From Bacteroidaceae bacterium (GTDB lineage Bacteria; Bacteroidota; Bacteroidia; Bacteroidales; Bacteroidaceae): a stretch of 64,000 nucleotides of DNA. The DNA lies in NCBI GenBank assembly GCA_017461345.1, contig JAFTYP010000007.1:42291-106290 (forward strand), in the 5' to 3' direction. The notes beneath the pieces were generated by a model. The model saw only the letters and a list, made by a program, of their open reading frames with translations. It had not been told where the DNA came from and ran no database searches. The position numbers were made by a program, and so were the translations under genes. Numbering within the stretch: position 1 is the first letter of the stretch; every line of letters starts with the position of its first letter. Positions 61,529 to 64,000 of this stretch are shown piece by piece.

Positions 61529-63066
61529 TACAACTGCATGGGAAGGCTTTCGTTGCCGTAGCGGTCGAGTGCGGTAACGGCAAGGTGATAGCCGTAACAG
61601 TATGCCCCAAGCAGGCTGTAAATGTAGCAGTTATCGCTTGTTACCTTGACGATATTCTTCGGATTGCTTGTGTCGACAGGCAGTTCTGAACTGGCATAAA
61701 TGACGTATCGGCAACCCTCCTGCTGCTCCCACTCAAGATATTCGTTGACACCATTTCTGCGTTCTCGTTTCACGAGGCGTGGCTTTTCTGGTGCCGATGT
61801 GCTTTGCCACGTCATGGGCGGCAGCAGAGCAGGGTAGGGGTAGAAGGTTGTTTGCAGATAATCGTAGATGCCTTTTGGGTTGTCCGTCAGGAAGCGACTG
61901 CGGAAATAGGCCTGCCCGCCAAGTCCCATCTCACGCAGATAGCAGAGTTCACGCTGTATGATGCCCCATTCCCAATCCTTCTCTTTCGGCGAAAGGAAGT
62001 AGATGCCGAGCCCGGGAGCAACAGTGCGGCCGTAACTTTTCTCCTGCCAGTCGGCAGCAAAAGGGTAGAAATGGTCGCCCTGGAAATACATCATCGGCAG
62101 CAGCATGTCCATGATTCCGTCGCGCATCCACCCCTGTGCATCCTGATAGACAGTGCCGTATGCCGACCAGCCACGAGCCGAGTAGCGGCTCACATCGTTA
62201 TATTTGCCTACGGGAGAACAACTTACACGCACCCAGGGCTTCAACTCCTTTATGGCTTCGTAAGCCTCTCTGACCATGTTTGAAATGTTGTTTCGCCTCC
62301 ATGCACGCTTGTTTTGCCCCTTGCCATACTTTTTGTATGAGGCACCATCGGCAAAGGATTCCGGGTTTTCGGGGTAGCGAATATAGTCGAAGTGTATGCC
62401 GTCTATGTCATAATTGCGTGTTATCTCACGACATATGGCAGTAAGATAGTCGGCAGAGCCCGGCAGACCCGGGTCGAGATAATATTGGTCGCCATGTCTT
62501 TTGAGCAGTTTCGGATTCGTCTTCATCAGGCTCCTTTTGCCCATCTTCTTTGCATTTGCAGTCTTGAAGGCAGGCACTGTCACCACCCAGGCATGTAGTT
62601 CCATGCCCCTTTTGTGTGTTTCTTCTATGGCAAAGGCAAGTGGGTCGTAGCCTGGATCACGGTCGAATTGTCCGGTCAGGCAGACATCCCAGGGCTCTAT
62701 CTTACTGGGATATATGACAGAACCACGTACACGCGTCTGCAACAGTACCGTGTTGATTCGGCAAGCCTGCAGGCGGTCGAGCAGACGGCACAGTTCTTCT
62801 TTCTGTTTTTCTCTGCTCTGTGCGTTCGTAGCCCTCGACGTCGGCCAGTCGAGTCCGCTGAGTGTCGTTACCCAAACTGCACGCACCTCACGCTTCGGAG
62901 CCGTAGGGGCAGCAAGAAAAAGATTGCATTCCTGGTCCGATACTTTGGGCTGCACAACAAGCGGCTTAGGCTTTGCGGCAAGGCCCCACTCAGGTATTTG
63001 GGCTCTTGTTTGAGTGCAGAAAAGAGCCGACGCAAAGCATACAAATATAAATAATATGTAATTCAC
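61528..63066 (-). CDS. Second GHL10-family (DUF187) secreted protein
   Basis: 512 residues with signal peptide (ILFIFVCFASALFCTQTRAQ). The same barrel as the 56620 gene: VRAVWVTTLSGLDWP, CRINTVLLQTRVRGSVIYP, GMELHAWVVTVPAF, DIDGIHFDYIRYPENP, WVRVSCSPVGKYN, and a C-terminal beta domain ending VTALDRYGNESLPMQL. An extra ~40-residue linker follows the signal peptide. The paralogue pair flanks uvrA. Likely an outer-membrane or secreted glycan hydrolase; substrate unknown. Confidence 0.88.
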   Translation of the reverse strand: MNYILFIFVCFASALFCTQTRAQIPEWGLAAKPKPLVVQPKVSDQECNLFLAAPTAPKREVRAVWVTTLSGLDWPTSRATNAQSREKQKEELCRLLDRLQACRINTVLLQTRVRGSVIYPSKIEPWDVCLTGQFDRDPGYDPLAFAIEETHKRGMELHAWVVTVPAFKTANAKKMGKRSLMKTNPKLLKRHGDQYYLDPGLPGSADYLTAICREITRNYDIDGIHFDYIRYPENPESFADGASYKKYGKGQNKRAWRRNNISNMVREAYEAIKELKPWVRVSCSPVGKYNDVSRYSARGWSAYGTVYQDAQGWMRDGIMDMLLPMMYFQGDHFYPFAADWQEKSYGRTVAPGLGIYFLSPKEKDWEWGIIQRELCYLREMGLGGQAYFRSRFLTDNPKGIYDYLQTTFYPYPALLPPMTWQSTSAPEKPRLVKRERRNGVNEYLEWEQQEGCRYVIYASSELPVDTSNPKNIVKVTSDNCYIYSLLGAYCYGYHLAVTALDRYGNESLPMQL

Positions 63067-63070
63067 GCTA

Positions 63071-63078
63071 CAAAGATA
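63071..63078 (-). promoter_or_regulatory. -7 promoter element for the second GHL10 gene
   Basis: CAAAGATA reads TATCTTTG on the minus strand, only 4 bp before ATG 63066, implying a leaderless or near-leaderless transcript if the start is right. Confidence 0.5.
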
Positions 63079-63121
63079 CTAAAAAGTTGAAATTTAGAAG
63101 TTGAAAGTTGAAAGTTTTTTA

Positions 63122-63129
63122 TAACTTTG
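63122..63129 (+). promoter_or_regulatory. -7 promoter element for cstA
   Basis: TAACTTTG, exact match, with TTG 18 bp upstream inside three AAGTTGAAA-like repeats; 28 bp before the ATG at 63158. Confidence 0.6.
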
Positions 63130-63157
63130 CAATGGAAAAATATAAATAAATCGGTAC

Positions 63158-64000
63158 ATGATTACATTTGTTATAGCATTGGTTTGTCTGGTGCTTGGAT
63201 ACTTTGTTTATGGCACTTTCGTGGAGAAAGTGTTTGGCATCGATGCAAATCGAAAGACACCTTGTTATACTATGCACGACGGAGCAGACTTTCTCCCCAT
63301 GCCAACGTGGAAGGTTTTCATGATACAGTTCCTCAACATTGCCGGCACAGGCCCTATCTTCGGTGCCATTATGGGTGCGAAGTTCGGCCCGGCAGCCTAT
63401 CTTTGGATAGTGTTGGGATGCATCTTTGCCGGAGCGACGCACGACTATCTCTCGGGTATGCTGTCCATTCGCAACGGGGGTGCTAATCTGCCCGAACTCA
63501 TCGGCAAGTATCTTGGCAGTGCTTCGAAGCGAGTGATGCTTGTCTTCTCTGTATTCTTGCTATTGATGGTCGGTGCCGTTTTCGTGTATAGTCCGGCGTC
63601 GTTGATGCAGAAACTGTGTATGGATAGCATACCTTCTGTTGAGTTTTTGAGTGGCAGTACATTCTGGATTATAGTCATCTTTGTATATTATATCATTGCA
63701 ACGATGATGCCTATCGACAAGATTATCGGCAAGATATATCCTTTGTTTGCCTTCTCACTGCTGTTTATGGCGGTGGCATTGATGGTGATGCTTTTCGTAA
63801 AGCAGCCGCAGATTCCCGAACTGTGGGAAGGTGTTGGCACAGCCTCGCTTACGACGAAGAGCATTTTCCCCTGTCTGTTCATCACCATTGCTTGCGGTGC
63901 CATCAGCGGTTTCCATGCTACGCAGAGTCCTTTGATGGCTCGTTGCCTCAAGAACGAGAAGTTGGCTCGCCCCGTTTTCTATGGTTCTATGATAACGGAA
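63158..64000 (+). CDS. cstA: CstA-type carbon starvation/peptide transporter (3' end outside the window)
   Basis: The first 281 codons of a membrane protein, open to the window edge. It begins MITFVIALVCLVLGYFVYGT and continues with FVEKVFGIDANRKTPCYTMHDGADF, FLNIAGTGPIFGAIMGAKFGPAAYLWIV, GATHDYLSGMLSIRNGG and AISGFHATQSPLMARCLKNE, all highly characteristic of CstA. Members take up pyruvate or peptides; the short CstA group of anaerobes is ~480 residues, so roughly 200 residues are missing here. Divergent from the second GHL10 gene. Confidence 0.93.
   Translation, partial: MITFVIALVCLVLGYFVYGTFVEKVFGIDANRKTPCYTMHDGADFLPMPTWKVFMIQFLNIAGTGPIFGAIMGAKFGPAAYLWIVLGCIFAGATHDYLSGMLSIRNGGANLPELIGKYLGSASKRVMLVFSVFLLLMVGAVFVYSPASLMQKLCMDSIPSVEFLSGSTFWIIVIFVYYIIATMMPIDKIIGKIYPLFAFSLLFMAVALMVMLFVKQPQIPELWEGVGTASLTTKSIFPCLFITIACGAISGFHATQSPLMARCLKNEKLARPVFYGSMITE

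Overview
This window looks like chromosome of a Bacteroidales anaerobe, most likely Prevotella or a close relative. Supporting signs: promoters carry the Bacteroidetes -7 motif TAnnTTTG; genes lack clear Shine-Dalgarno sequences; several secreted glycoside hydrolases (families 30, 2 and 92, and two of the GHL10 type) are present; two secreted enzymes and a large adhesin-like protein end in the short tail with an xxGxYIxxGKK-like motif found on exported proteins of this group; and there is a complete Na+-pumping NADH:quinone reductase operon. I see no rRNA, phage, insertion sequence or CRISPR array. Both ends cut through genes: a GH30 enzyme on the left and a CstA-type transporter on the right.

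Layout. 0-9 kb: end of a GH30 enzyme; an MBL hydrolase, rsmG and an NhaC antiporter on the minus strand; kdgK-eda (2-keto-3-deoxygluconate use); a sodium:solute symporter with an OprP-like porin. 9-18 kb: map and tsaD facing a very long tamB and a sulfide:quinone-reductase-like flavoprotein. 18-25.5 kb: a hypothetical membrane protein, then nqrABCDEF, whose NqrC carries an extra rubredoxin-like zinc ribbon. 26-31 kb: a 1156-residue modular surface protein and a TrpB2-type synthase. 31-37 kb: a BlaI/M56 sensor pair, a permease with a fused heavy-metal domain, the mtn-luxS-EamA operon and tRNA-Ser(CGA). 37-46 kb: an SLC13/TrkA-C transporter, lysS-gpsA, a TlpA-like thioredoxin, pgi and a HAD phosphatase. 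46-53 kb: three minus-strand genes (GH2, a lipoprotein, GH92) for glycan breakdown. 53-64 kb: SlyD-like isomerase, aroC, a tightly overlapping operon of nuclease, YgjP protease and GHL10 protein, uvrA, a second GHL10 protein and cstA.

The most unusual thing here is not a gene. At thirteen separate intergenic sites, roughly one per 5 kb, I find short arrays whose units repeat with a strict 22-bp period. A unit is usually an 18-bp word, often a dyad made of two 9-bp halves, followed by a 4-bp linker such as GGGC, GGCC, TTGC or CGCA. The same words recur at distant sites in either orientation, and some units are mosaics joining the half of one word to the half of another. Neighbouring inverted units form hairpins that could terminate transcription between converging genes. 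I do not recognise this as a named repeat family, and it is the leading candidate for an undescribed system.

Most coding genes are ordinary housekeeping or glycan-use genes. Functional assignments rest on motifs read by eye. No database search was run, so family names for the less conserved proteins are provisional.
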